Source of the DNA: JAXMBN01 sp046349875
GTDB lineage: Bacteria > Planctomycetota > Planctomycetia > Pirellulales > Pirellulaceae
Assembly: GCA_046349875.1 (NCBI GenBank)
Contig: JAXMBN010000039.1
Span: 1 to 52,323, forward strand
Direction: 5' to 3'
Length of the DNA stretch: 52,323 bases
Part shown: in pieces, positions 28,181-37,500 of the stretch
Layout: each line of letters starts with the position of its first letter
How positions within the stretch are numbered: position 1 is the stretch's first letter
Translations under genes and position numbers: made by a program
The notes under the pieces: model-generated
What the model was told of the DNA's origin: nothing
Seen by the model: only the letters and a program-made list of their open reading frames with translations
Database searches by the model: none

Positions 28181-29929
28181 ATGTCGCTTCCAGACGATCT
28201 TTCGAATTTCGATGAACCGCTGCCCGAGATGGATTTGTCCGCAGCCGGCTCGGGTTGGAATCCATCCACCCCACAACCTGTCGGTCCGAAGCCGACTTCG
28301 AACGAACCCTCCAAAGCGGAGTCTGCCAAAACAAAGACGGCAGATGCCAAACCCAAGCCTGGGCCTGTGGGCGTTGAACAGCCAAAGAGTGCTGCTGAAT
28401 CCCAGAGCGTTGCGGAATCCCAGAATGTTGCGGAACCCGTTCGATCGCGTCGTCGCTGGACTGCAATGCCCGCTTGGCTGATCAGCATGTTCTTGCACAC
28501 CGGGTTGTTGTTGATCCTGGGAGCCATTTCGTTGGATCCTGTGCAGGAAGCATTGGCCGTACTGGTCATGAATGGTACTGCAACCGAAGAAGGTTCGGAC
28601 ATGCAAGCTTTCGACGTTGAAGCGGCAGCCGCACCTGCGATGAGTGAATCGGAAAGCGATTCCGAAATGATGCCCGATGCATCACCAAGTCTCAGCGTTG
28701 CGACCGACATTGCCACCGACGCAAACTTGGATGTGACCATTGGTACCTCGATGAATGTGGCTTCGATGCCGAATCTGTCGGAGCAACTCACGCCATCTGA
28801 AATGATGACGGCATCGGTGTCAGGTTCATTGACGAAGTCACTCAATAGTCGCGTGGGAACAGCGCGACGCGAAATGCTTGAAAAATTTGGCGGCAATAAG
28901 GATAGCGAGAAATCGGTAGCACTGGCTCTGCAATGGTTGGCCCAGCATCAGCTCCCAGATGGAGGTTGGGCATTCGGTCATACGGTTGTTTGCAAAGGAA
29001 AGTGCGATCATCCCGGTACGGAAGATGGTCGTAACGGAGCGACGGGATTGGCCCTTATGACTTTCCTAGGTGCAGGTCAAACGCATTTGGAAGGAGAGTA
29101 TAAGCAAACGGTAAAGGCGGGTTTGAACTTCTTGATGCAAACCATGGATGTCAAAGGTGGCGAACTTCCAACAGGTAGTTGGTATAGCGATAAGGGAGAT
29201 TCACTCTACGGTCATGGCATCGCATCGATCGCCATGTGCGAAGCCTACGCCATGACGCACGACCCTGCCTTGGCCAAGCCTGCGCAGCTATCGATCAACT
29301 TCATCACCTTCTCGCAAAGCCCCAACACAGGCGGCTGGAATTATGGACCGCGAGCGAATACAGCCGATACATCGATCGTTGGTTGGCAATTGATGGCCCT
29401 CAAGAGCGGCGCGATGGGTGGATTGGCGGTCGATACTCCGACCCTTCGAAAAGCCAGTGTTTTTCTAGACAACGTTCAGATGAACAAGGGGGCCTTCTAT
29501 GGATATCGCGCTCCCGATTCCAATATCAATGCTCGCATGGCCACCAGCGCTTGTGGTTTGCTCTGTCGCATGTATATGGGTTGGCCCAAAGATCATCCGG
29601 CATTGGAAGAAGGAATCACCTACATTGCCAAAAAGGGACCGCACCCGACCAATGCATATCTCAACTACTATGCGACTCAAGTTCTCAAACAGTATGGTGG
29701 GAAGCTTTGGGATGATTGGAACGTCAAGATGCGGGACCAATTGATTCAGACCCAAGAAAAGTCCGGACATGGAGCAGGCAGCTGGTATTTCGATGATACG
29801 AGCCCTGGCAATCCTGGTCGGGTCGGAGGCCGGCTTTACCATACGACGATGTGCGCGATGATCTTGGAAGTTTACTATCGCTACATGCCGATCTATGCCG
29901 AGCAAACCGAGGATGTGTTTAAGCTCTAG
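28181..29929 (+). CDS. Membrane-anchored prenyltransferase/squalene-oxidase-repeat-fold protein
   Basis: The ATG at 28181 (MSLPDDLS) follows a non-coding-like extension. Residues 1-90 are acidic, Pro/Lys-rich and disordered. A single transmembrane helix (WLISMFLHTGLLLILGAISL, about 100-120) follows in a TonB-like topology. After another disordered stretch, an alpha/alpha-toroid fold begins near residue 240 (LALQWLAQHQLPDGGWAFG) with repeats such as GLALMTFLGAG, GIASIAMCEAYAM, SIVGWQLMALKSG and TSACGLLCRMYMG. No DxDD or other cyclase catalytic motif is visible, so it is probably not a squalene-hopene cyclase but a binding protein of that fold. Several relatives exist in Planctomycetes with unknown function. 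It is convergent with the hydratase gene 18 bases away. Confidence 0.85.
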   Translation: MSLPDDLSNFDEPLPEMDLSAAGSGWNPSTPQPVGPKPTSNEPSKAESAKTKTADAKPKPGPVGVEQPKSAAESQSVAESQNVAEPVRSRRRWTAMPAWLISMFLHTGLLLILGAISLDPVQEALAVLVMNGTATEEGSDMQAFDVEAAAAPAMSESESDSEMMPDASPSLSVATDIATDANLDVTIGTSMNVASMPNLSEQLTPSEMMTASVSGSLTKSLNSRVGTARREMLEKFGGNKDSEKSVALALQWLAQHQLPDGGWAFGHTVVCKGKCDHPGTEDGRNGATGLALMTFLGAGQTHLEGEYKQTVKAGLNFLMQTMDVKGGELPTGSWYSDKGDSLYGHGIASIAMCEAYAMTHDPALAKPAQLSINFITFSQSPNTGGWNYGPRANTADTSIVGWQLMALKSGAMGGLAVDTPTLRKASVFLDNVQMNKGAFYGYRAPDSNINARMATSACGLLCRMYMGWPKDHPALEEGITYIAKKGPHPTNAYLNYYATQVLKQYGGKLWDDWNVKMRDQLIQTQEKSGHGAGSWYFDDTSPGNPGRVGGRLYHTTMCAMILEVYYRYMPIYAEQTEDVFKL

Positions 29930-29947
29930 CGGGGAATGCTTGACGCA

Positions 29948-30721
29948 TCACTTCCATCGAGGAGGTCGCTTTTCGACGAAGGCTTGCAGTCCTTCTTTGG
30001 CATTGTCGGTGGTGCAAGCCGTTGCAGTCGCCGATGCACCACTGGCTAGCAGCATCGTGACGCTCTCCCCTACCATCTCGTTGAGCAAACGTTTGGTCAG
30101 TTGCATGGATTCGTGTGAGCTCTCGGCGAGATCTTGAGCCCACTGGTGCGAGCGAACCCAAATCTGTTCTGGACTGACGACGTGATGTACCAGACCGACG
30201 CGATGGGCCACATCGATATCAATGGTTTCAAGTCCCAGCAAGAGTCGGCTTGCCATCGAACCTCCTAACCGAAACGTGAGCAGGGGAACCGCTAAACCCG
30301 AGACGAGGCCTCGCTTTGGAGAGGGAAGCGAGAAGGTAGCTCGCTGACTTGCCACGACAAGATCGCAAGCCAACACCAAAGTGAAGCCAGCCCCTATCGC
30401 AGCTCCATCCACGGCTGCAATGATCGGCTTGGGAAATCGAAGCATCGTATCCACCAAAGCTTGCAACTCTTCCACGTATTCATGCCATTGTTCTTCGGCC
30501 GAAGGTGTGGTGGACGTCTCTTGCCACTCCTTGAGATCGACACCCGCACAAAACACCGATCCCGAAGCAGAAAGGATGACTGAACGGACTGTTTTTTCTT
30601 GATGCAGATCGGAAAAGGCATCGCGAAGCTGTCGCAGCATTTCCAAAGAAATTGCATTACATTGACGTGGTCGATCGAGGATAATGGTCCCGCTTGGAGC
30701 ATTCTTTTTGACGGTGATCAT
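29948..30721 (-). CDS. Enoyl-CoA hydratase/isomerase family protein
   Basis: At 257 residues it is of normal family length. The two oxyanion-hole blocks are present: FCAGVDLKEW near residues 57-66, and IAAVDGAAIGAGFTLVLACD around 100-120. The first also carries the N-terminal ILDRPRQCNAIS. The residues usually acting as catalytic glutamates are hard to place: the region after RGLVSGLAVPLL lacks an obvious Glu, so hydratase versus other crotonase chemistry stays open. It is cytoplasmic and probably acts in fatty acid or branched-chain degradation. Its 5' end is 39 bases from the divergent sulfatase start. Confidence 0.88.
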   Translation of the reverse strand: MITVKKNAPSGTIILDRPRQCNAISLEMLRQLRDAFSDLHQEKTVRSVILSASGSVFCAGVDLKEWQETSTTPSAEEQWHEYVEELQALVDTMLRFPKPIIAAVDGAAIGAGFTLVLACDLVVASQRATFSLPSPKRGLVSGLAVPLLTFRLGGSMASRLLLGLETIDIDVAHRVGLVHHVVSPEQIWVRSHQWAQDLAESSHESMQLTKRLLNEMVGESVTMLLASGASATATACTTDNAKEGLQAFVEKRPPRWK

Positions 30722-30760
30722 CGCGTCTGATGTGGCCTATGTTTTGAGGTAGAAAAATCA

Positions 30761-32122
30761 ATGACCCAATATACGATTGCGAAGTGGGCTCTGATGGCCT
30801 GGATGGTGATGGGAACCATCAGCCGAGCCGCGGATCCTATGGGATCACCGGTTCGCAACCTCGAGGGATCGAAGCCCAACGTTGTCTACATTCTATCGGA
30901 CGATCAGGGATGGGGCGATTATTCGTTTATGGGGCATCCCCATATTCAGACTCCGAATCTCGATCGTTTGGCTCGCGAAAGCTTAGTGTTCACTCGCGGT
31001 TATGTTCCTGATTCGCTTTGCCGACCCTCGCTAGCGACGATCATCACAGGGCTCTATCCCCATCAACACGGTATCGTTGGAAATGATCCTCCCGTTCCGA
31101 GCACGATCACCAATGCCAAGGGAAAGCCTTATGCGCATCCCGACTACATCCAAGTTCGCGAGGCCTACTTCAAACATATGGATCGCGCATCGCCTTTGCC
31201 CAAGATTCTGGGCAAAGAAGGTTACCGAAGCTTGCAAACGGGCAAATGGTGGGAAGGAAATGTTGCCCGAGGTGGTTTCGATGAAGGTATGACGCACGGC
31301 GACATGACTCGCGGGGGCCGACATGGTGATGTTGGTTTGAAAATAGGCCGTGAAGGAATGGCTTCGATCGAAGAGTTTGTCAAACGCATGTCGCAGGACA
31401 AGAAGCCCTTCTTTCTTTGGTATGCACCGATGATGCCTCATACGCCCCATGACCCGCCAGCGCGTTTGTTGGATAAGTACAAGTCGAAGACCGATTCACT
31501 TCCCATCGCCAAGTATTGGGCTATGTGCGAATGGTTCGATGAAACCATTGGATCGCTGCGAAGCATACTGGATCAGAACGGAGTAGCTGATAACACCATC
31601 ATCGTTTACGTTTGCGACAACGGTTGGATCAACGATCCCAAGGCGAGTCAGTATGCTCCACGCAGCAAGCGGTCACCCAACGAAGGTGGAACGCGGACAC
31701 CGATCATGGTGCATTGGAAAGGCCATGTCCAACCTCGCATGGACCGCGAGCATTTGGCAAGTAGCATCGACTTAGTACCGACGACACTTGCTGCACTTGG
31801 TTTGCCACGACCCTCGGAGTTAAAGGGAATCAACTTGGTCGACAACGCGGCCGTGAGTGCTCGTAAGGAAATCTATGGCGAAATCTTCGAGCACGACATT
31901 GTGTCGATGGACGAACCAAAGGATAGCCTCATGTATCGATGGGTGATCCAAGGTGCATGGAAGCTGATTGAAGCGGACACGCGACGCCTTCCGCAAGCTC
32001 CTCAGTATCAACTTTTCGACGTTGTCAAAGATCCATCCGAAGATCATGACCTCAGTCGTCAGCATCCCGAGGTTGTGTCGGAGCTATCGCGGATGCTCGA
32101 ATCCCATTGGAAGACCCGCTGA
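30761..32122 (+). CDS. Sulfatase, secreted, with non-standard CRPSL active-site motif
   Basis: The 453-residue protein has an N-terminal signal (WALMAWMVMGTISRAA). The sulfatase core starts at PNVVYILSDDQGWGDY with metal-binding Asp 47 and Asp 48. The formylglycine site reads C87-R-P-S-L, where the common consensus is C-x-P-S-R, followed by the normal ATIITGLYPHQHG. More family blocks are LQTGKWWEGN (the Lys position), WYAPMMPHTPHDPP, VYVCDNGWI and EGGTRTPIMVHW. The candidate substrate is a sulfated polysaccharide, as for most planctomycete sulfatases; no neighbour narrows this. It ends 22 bases from the convergent TadE gene. Confidence 0.92.
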   Translation: MTQYTIAKWALMAWMVMGTISRAADPMGSPVRNLEGSKPNVVYILSDDQGWGDYSFMGHPHIQTPNLDRLARESLVFTRGYVPDSLCRPSLATIITGLYPHQHGIVGNDPPVPSTITNAKGKPYAHPDYIQVREAYFKHMDRASPLPKILGKEGYRSLQTGKWWEGNVARGGFDEGMTHGDMTRGGRHGDVGLKIGREGMASIEEFVKRMSQDKKPFFLWYAPMMPHTPHDPPARLLDKYKSKTDSLPIAKYWAMCEWFDETIGSLRSILDQNGVADNTIIVYVCDNGWINDPKASQYAPRSKRSPNEGGTRTPIMVHWKGHVQPRMDREHLASSIDLVPTTLAALGLPRPSELKGINLVDNAAVSARKEIYGEIFEHDIVSMDEPKDSLMYRWVIQGAWKLIEADTRRLPQAPQYQLFDVVKDPSEDHDLSRQHPEVVSELSRMLESHWKTR

Positions 32123-32144
32123 GTAAGGAGGCAGAGAATCGCCG

Positions 32145-32744
32145 TTAGAGATAGGGAGGGATGGGAGGCGGCGATGGTGGTGGTGGAGTAGGATCCGGTT
32201 CGGGCTCTGGCTGTGGTTCAACCTGCGGTTCGTATTCGGGCTCGGGTGTTGGTTCGTAATCGGGTTCAGGTTGTGGTTCTGGCTCAGGTTCAGGCAATGT
32301 AGGTAGGGATCGCCATTGCTGAAGTGGATTTCGTTCCGTCATCAGGCTCATTCGACCTACCAGCGTCATTCCATTGGTGAATCGAGGGAAAATCCACGCG
32401 TTCTGTGTGGAAGGAATGCGTGCGATGACCGTGATACGCGAAGTCGATTCGTCGATCACGCTTGGCTGAATTTCGATGGTGCCGCTGCGGACGCCAACGC
32501 GAGTATAGTAGCTGGCTGCGTAGGTATGACCTTCTTCCGAACTTGCACCTGGAACGATCAATCGGCGAGCGGTCTCATAGGCAACGGTGTCGGCCGTGTG
32601 GCGCAGCGACGTGAATCGCGCGAACTCGATACAGGTAACGACGAAAAGAAAGAAAACGGACGCAACAATACTAAACTCCACCATAGCAACGCCGTGGCGA
32701 TCCTGTTTCTTTGGAGATCGAATCAAGGTGCAAGTGGAGCTCAT
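32145..32744 (-). CDS. TadE-like pilus assembly protein with Pro/Glu-rich tail
   Basis: The N-terminus has the TadE signature, a class III-like signal and membrane helix (HGVAMVEFSIVASVFFLFVV, residues 18-37, with the invariant Glu at +5). A strand-rich domain follows (VIDESTSRITVIARIPS). The final 50 residues are a Pro/Glu repeat (PEPEPEPQPEP, then DPTPPPPSPPP). It is the third gene of a TadE-TadG-TadE trio on the same strand, 13 bases after the TadG gene. TadE/TadF are minor pseudopilins of the Flp pilus system; the secretion ATPase, platform and Flp pilin are not in view. The tail is unusual and may span or stick to the envelope. Confidence 0.86.
   Translation of the reverse strand: MSSTCTLIRSPKKQDRHGVAMVEFSIVASVFFLFVVTCIEFARFTSLRHTADTVAYETARRLIVPGASSEEGHTYAASYYTRVGVRSGTIEIQPSVIDESTSRITVIARIPSTQNAWIFPRFTNGMTLVGRMSLMTERNPLQQWRSLPTLPEPEPEPQPEPDYEPTPEPEYEPQVEPQPEPEPDPTPPPPSPPPIPPYL
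32160..32300. repeat. DNA repeat encoding the Pro/Glu tail
   Basis: The segment is a degenerate repeat of GGTTC and GGCTC hexamer-like units (complement of Pro-Glu codons) inside the TadE gene. It is prone to replication slippage, so repeat number may vary between strains. Confidence 0.65.
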
Positions 32745-32757
32745 GGATGCCTCGCCG

Positions 32758-33918
32758 TTATTGCGTCAACAAGAGCGGTAAGGATCGAGCGATGGATTCA
32801 AAGGCGGTTACGAGTTCGGCTTGATTGGTGGCATGGAAGTGTTGTCCAGCACCGATCGAGGCAACGTCCCGCATGAGGTTTTGGTCCGCTTCGTTCGAGA
32901 ATGTCACCGTGTAGAGAACGACATCTTGCCACGATGCATAGTAGGCTCCATCCCACGGACTGGTTCCCCAATTGTGAATCCCATCGGTCAAGACGATAGC
33001 AACCTTCACCGACCAATTGCGACGTTCGGGCGAATACTGAATGACGTTCACACCTTCGATGATGCCACCACCAATATTCGTACCGCCCGCTTCAAAGGCC
33101 GCTGAGTAAGCATCGAGTCTGCCAAGGATGGGAGAGTAATTGTTGGAAAGAGGAAGCTCGGCAAACGTGTTGTGATTGTAGGTTGCCAGACCGACATACT
33201 CTTGTTGAGGCGTGGACTTTAAGACATCGAGAAAGGCACTGACTGCCGAGCGAGCTTCCGACCAACGCGATTGGGGCGGTACAGGTTGTCCCCAAGTCCA
33301 GCCTACAGGAGCTCGCATCGGATTGCGAAACGGATCAGCCGTTTCATCAGATCCGTAAGCCATCGATCCCGATCGATCGACAATCAGGCAAACATCGAGT
33401 TCGACTTGAGCGCAGGTAGCCAATTGCGTGGGACGAAACTGAATGGACTCGCTTCCGTAGAGCATCGGAAGGGCCAATCGGCTTCCTTCCGGAACAAGCG
33501 AATCGGCTCGAATATGTACGGCGTTGAAGGGGGCAATGTTAGGTTCAAAGGAATAGTGTTGATCCACTCCTGACCGCGAGGCAAATCCAAATACCAGGTC
33601 GCTCGGTTCGATAGGAAGTGTCGATCCTGCTACGGTATTGCGACGAGCCACTTCTTGAGCGGCAAGGATGGCTTCGGTTTGGCTGCCCGTCTTGGCGAAC
33701 GTTTTTCCCGCGGCACGGCACGATGCATCGGTCACAATTTGTAACTCGGTGCGCGTCAGCTCCATATACGCAAGATTGATTGTGAACGCAGCCAGTAATA
33801 GGACCACCGGTAACAGGATCGCCATCAAGACGATCACGCCCCCATGGCGTTGTCGGCGATATCGCCTCGTCATCATCGCATGTTGGTGAACGTGTAGCAC
33901 CGGGCCGAAGGATCGCAT
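32758..33918 (-). CDS. TadG-like protein with von Willebrand factor A domain
   Basis: The 386-residue product starts with a basic head, a TadE/TadG-type membrane helix (GGVIVLMAILLPVVLLLAAF) and the region ELQIVTDASCRAAG typical of TadG Flp-pilus-associated proteins. Residues about 180-380 are a VWA domain with an intact MIDAS motif DRSGSM (DxSxS), then GGTNIGGGI and IVLTDGIHNWG, and the ending FESIARSLPLLLT. The metal site suggests adhesive binding at the cell surface. A later Met (MMTRRYRR) could be the true start. The gene is 2 bases from the TadE gene upstream, so it is in an operon with the other two. Confidence 0.9.
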   Translation of the reverse strand: MRSFGPVLHVHQHAMMTRRYRRQRHGGVIVLMAILLPVVLLLAAFTINLAYMELTRTELQIVTDASCRAAGKTFAKTGSQTEAILAAQEVARRNTVAGSTLPIEPSDLVFGFASRSGVDQHYSFEPNIAPFNAVHIRADSLVPEGSRLALPMLYGSESIQFRPTQLATCAQVELDVCLIVDRSGSMAYGSDETADPFRNPMRAPVGWTWGQPVPPQSRWSEARSAVSAFLDVLKSTPQQEYVGLATYNHNTFAELPLSNNYSPILGRLDAYSAAFEAGGTNIGGGIIEGVNVIQYSPERRNWSVKVAIVLTDGIHNWGTSPWDGAYYASWQDVVLYTVTFSNEADQNLMRDVASIGAGQHFHATNQAELVTAFESIARSLPLLLTQ

Positions 33919-33920
33919 GG

Positions 33921-34367
33921 TTAGAGCTCGCTACGCATGGTCACATCGCAAGCCATGTTGCTTCGGCCAAGCCAAGTGGCAAAAAACAAGTTGGCACTTG
34001 CATTGACGCGAACTCGGACCGTGAAGTATTCGCCAGACGTCAATTGTTGAGGATCGGAGGGGCTCATTTCGATTGCAAACTCTTTGATGCGTCGATCGGT
34101 GAGGATCTCCTGGACCTGAGCTTGTACATTTTCAGTATTGGCTCCTGGAACGATGCCTACACGACAACCCTCATAGCAAGCAAGTTTGCAAGCTTGCTTC
34201 AAGTAGATGATCGCGTTCACATCCACGACCGCGATGACGATGAGCAAAAGCACAGGGATCACGACAGCGCATTCCACTGCCGCGGCACCCGTTCTCAAGC
34301 GACGTCTCTGGATATAGGGCAAAACGTTCAAGGCGGAGCTTCCCATTGGAAAAAATGAGTCGATCAA
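33921..34367 (-). CDS. TadE-like protein
   Basis: The 148-residue protein carries the TadE membrane signature RTGAAAVECAVVIPVLLLIV with the conserved Glu, then KQACKLACYEGCRVG and a strand-rich end (YFTVRVRVNASANLFF, SNMACDVTMRSEL). A Met eight residues in (MGSSAL) is an alternative start. It is the first gene of the TadE-TadG-TadE trio. About 190 bases upstream lies the pseudokinase gene on the same strand. Confidence 0.88.
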   Translation of the reverse strand: MIDSFFPMGSSALNVLPYIQRRRLRTGAAAVECAVVIPVLLLIVIAVVDVNAIIYLKQACKLACYEGCRVGIVPGANTENVQAQVQEILTDRRIKEFAIEMSPSDPQQLTSGEYFTVRVRVNASANLFFATWLGRSNMACDVTMRSEL

Positions 34368-34558
34368 CCCTAGCTCACACTTTGCGCCGATGGGATCATT
34401 GAATCAAAATTTTCCTTAGAGGCTGCGTATTCCGAACAATCGTTGCAGCCGGACTAAATTGGTCCCATCGTTGGGGACTTCAAGCCTCTTGGCGAGAACG
34501 CGATCGAGGCAACGCATCGGAGACATTGCGTCTCGCTTGGAAAGCCAGGCCATGAAGC

Positions 34559-37500
34559 TTAAGGAAGAAACTCTTTGGGCAATGTTCGATTTGCAGCAGC
34601 GGCTGCTTTCCTGGTCGTGAACTGCACCTTTCGTTTGGATGGATCTTGTGGATCATCCAAAATGATCCAGACCACTTTTTGATCGTCAACCGTTGGGGCT
34701 TCGACTTTAGATGGATTGGCTTTGGTGGCCAGTTCCATGAGGACACTGCGTCCTGGTTGTTGACGAAACTGAAAATCACGGACTTCTTTGTTGCGAGTAA
34801 TCCCTTCGCGTTCAAACGATCCACCATCGATCTCGAAGATCAAACGTGGTGTACCCGCAGGAAGGCCGTTGTTGATCTCCTCGGATATGGAATTCAGCGC
34901 CGTATCCAAGGCTTGTTGATCAAATGATAGATCGATGGGGCGAGCCAGAATTTCTTCCACAGGTAGCGCCTTGCCTGCCGCCATCGAAGGCGTCGAATCG
35001 TTCGGCTTGGGCTTATCGGATGATGCACTGGTAGACATGCCTGAAGTCGATTGCATTGACATCCAGCTCGCGAGAACCAGATTGGCCAGGGCATCCGAGG
35101 GCAAGTAGGCATTGGTGAGAGCTTGATTTTGTTCTAGTCCGAATCGTTGATATTGCTTGAGAGTGCGCAACATCTGCGGAAGGCGATTAGCAACGGCTCG
35201 CCAATAGAGATGTGGTGGCTCGGCAACGAATTGAGCCTCGACGCGATCGGCAAGCGATTGAAACTGTGTCTGCATCTCCCGGCTTACCTTCAACGTCTCT
35301 TTCTCGGAGAGTCCCGTCATCCGCAACTCGCTATACAGATTCGGTTCCATGGTGATGGTGAAATACGCTCCAGCCACATCGCTGCTAAAGAGGTCTCGCA
35401 ATGCGGCCTCCATTCGTGGCGCCGTTTTGTTGAGAAAGGGTTTGCCTTCGTTAAAGAAGAAACCTGGAGACATGAGCAATGCAAGATCCGATTCGGTATC
35501 GCTGGTATACCAAAGCGATTCGAGTTGGCGGCGGAGTGGACCCGCCGCACCTTCCAAGTCTGCAACCTCTTGAATCAATGCACTTGGTCCGAAAACAAAA
35601 CGGGAAATCGCATCCGCGTCCAAGGCATTTGCTGCGCGACGAAATAGGATCGCTCTGGTCGATTCCAGATCGAATATCCGTTTGCACCTTTCTTCTGATC
35701 TTCCACCTGCCAAAGGTTCTTGAGATCGCTGAGCAACCGAGGCTTGATGAGCTCGACGCGAACGGCAAAGCGTACCGTTCCGTTTTCACCTGGATAAACG
35801 GCAATAGCCACTTCTTTGGCTTCTTGTGGAATCACGCCCGTCGCTTGTTCCCAATCCTTCCACAAGGACTGAAAGGGCTCTTCCAAGATGGCCATGACAC
35901 TTCGGCCCGTTTTGACATCGAGCCACTTCTCAAGCTTGACGAAGAGTATGGCCTGTGCGCCGGGAGGTATTAGTTCCAACGAATGGGGCGAAGAAGGTCG
36001 CGGAGGAGCCCATGGAAGGTTGCCGTCATCGGACTGCAACGTAAACTGTGCCGCCAACGGATCGGTTTCTACAGGTTTCGATACATTCGTGTTATTGCTT
36101 GTTGTTCCCGGATTGGTAACAACCTGTTCTTTCGATGACGATGAACCTCGATTCTTGGCCAAGATCGCGACCAGGACGCAAATACCAAGGAATGAGAAGA
36201 TACCGACCACAGGCATCACCCATTTCGGTCGAGACGATTTCTTTCCCTTCTTCTTTTTGCTCCCTTTCTTTACGGCGGAAGATTTCGGTTTGGTTTCACT
36301 GGTTGGTCGATCTACCGGAGGTGGTTGGCTTGGTTTGCCTTTCAGATTTGGCGATTCCATGGAAGGGACGGCCGAGGCAACCATTGCGGCTTGTTCGACA
36401 TCCACTTGGTTTACGGAAGAAGGTATCGGTACGGCCAATGCTGCAACCATTTCGGCGTCCGATTTTTCATCAGCAGACTTTGCAGCAGATTCCGTTTGGA
36501 CTCGAGGTGGCGCCGAAGGTATGGGTTTGGGAGTGGCTACTTGAGGTGTCGAAGCAGCGGGCGCTGGTTTGGTCTTTGCATTTGACTCGCTACCATCCGC
36601 GGATCGCGATGCTTTGGCTGGTGTTGGTGTGGAGAGCGGTTTAGTAGCGGGCGGCGCAGGAGGCACCGCCGGGCTCGTTCCCTTTTCCTTTGGTCTCTGC
36701 GACGAGGCTGGTGCGGATTCCGCGGGAGCGCCATCGTTCTTGATGGATGCTGGAAGCGGTGTGACCGTGCCAAGGTTCTTGTCGGGTTCGGCCGATGTGG
36801 GAGCAACGGTTGGCTTCGGCTTTGCGACAGGCGTCGTTGAGGCAGAAACAACAGGAGCAGCTTTCAAAATGGGAGTTGCAGCGACAACCTCGGACGCTAC
36901 CTTGCGTTCTTGAGGTTTCGATTCGACTGCCGTCGCAGCTACGCGTTCAGGTCCCGCTTCCTCTTGGGAACGCGATAGCGAAGGAGACGCGTCAAAGACT
37001 TTCAAGAATTCTTTGGCCGAGGCAAAACGCGATTGAGGATTTTTCGCGCACAAATGCAACAAGGCTTTCGCAAGACGATCGGATAATCCGAGTTCATTAG
37101 GGATCGCAATGGGCTCGCGAAGATGCGCTGCCATTTGCTGGTCTTCACTTAGGGTATCGAATGGTGGACGACCACACATCCAATGAAACCAGAGGCAACC
37201 GAGTGCATAGAGATCGGTAGCGACATTAGGGCGTTGACCCGGTACTAAGAACTCGGGAGCTGCATACGATGGAGGGCTATTGGGTAAGGATCCAGGAAAG
37301 GTACCCAAGGTTACAGGAGATGGATCCAATAAGGGCGAATGGGCTGGAAAAAGCGGATCGCGGAGCAAGATCGGTTCGTTTTGAATCAGACCTAGCTGAC
37401 CAAGCGAGATCCGACCATGAACGAGCCCTCCTTCATGCAGCGATTGAAGGCCTTGGGCAATCTTGCGAATCGCTTCCACCTTTTCTGCTACGGTCCAAGA

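Noticed and set aside
28181..29929. Squalene-hopene cyclase
   Set aside because: No DxDD acid motif or canonical QW repeat series is seen, and the protein has a membrane-tether head that cyclases lack.
32145..34367. Complete Flp/Tad pilus locus
   Set aside because: Only TadE- and TadG-like proteins are present; no ATPase, platform, prepilin peptidase or Flp pilin could be found in the window.
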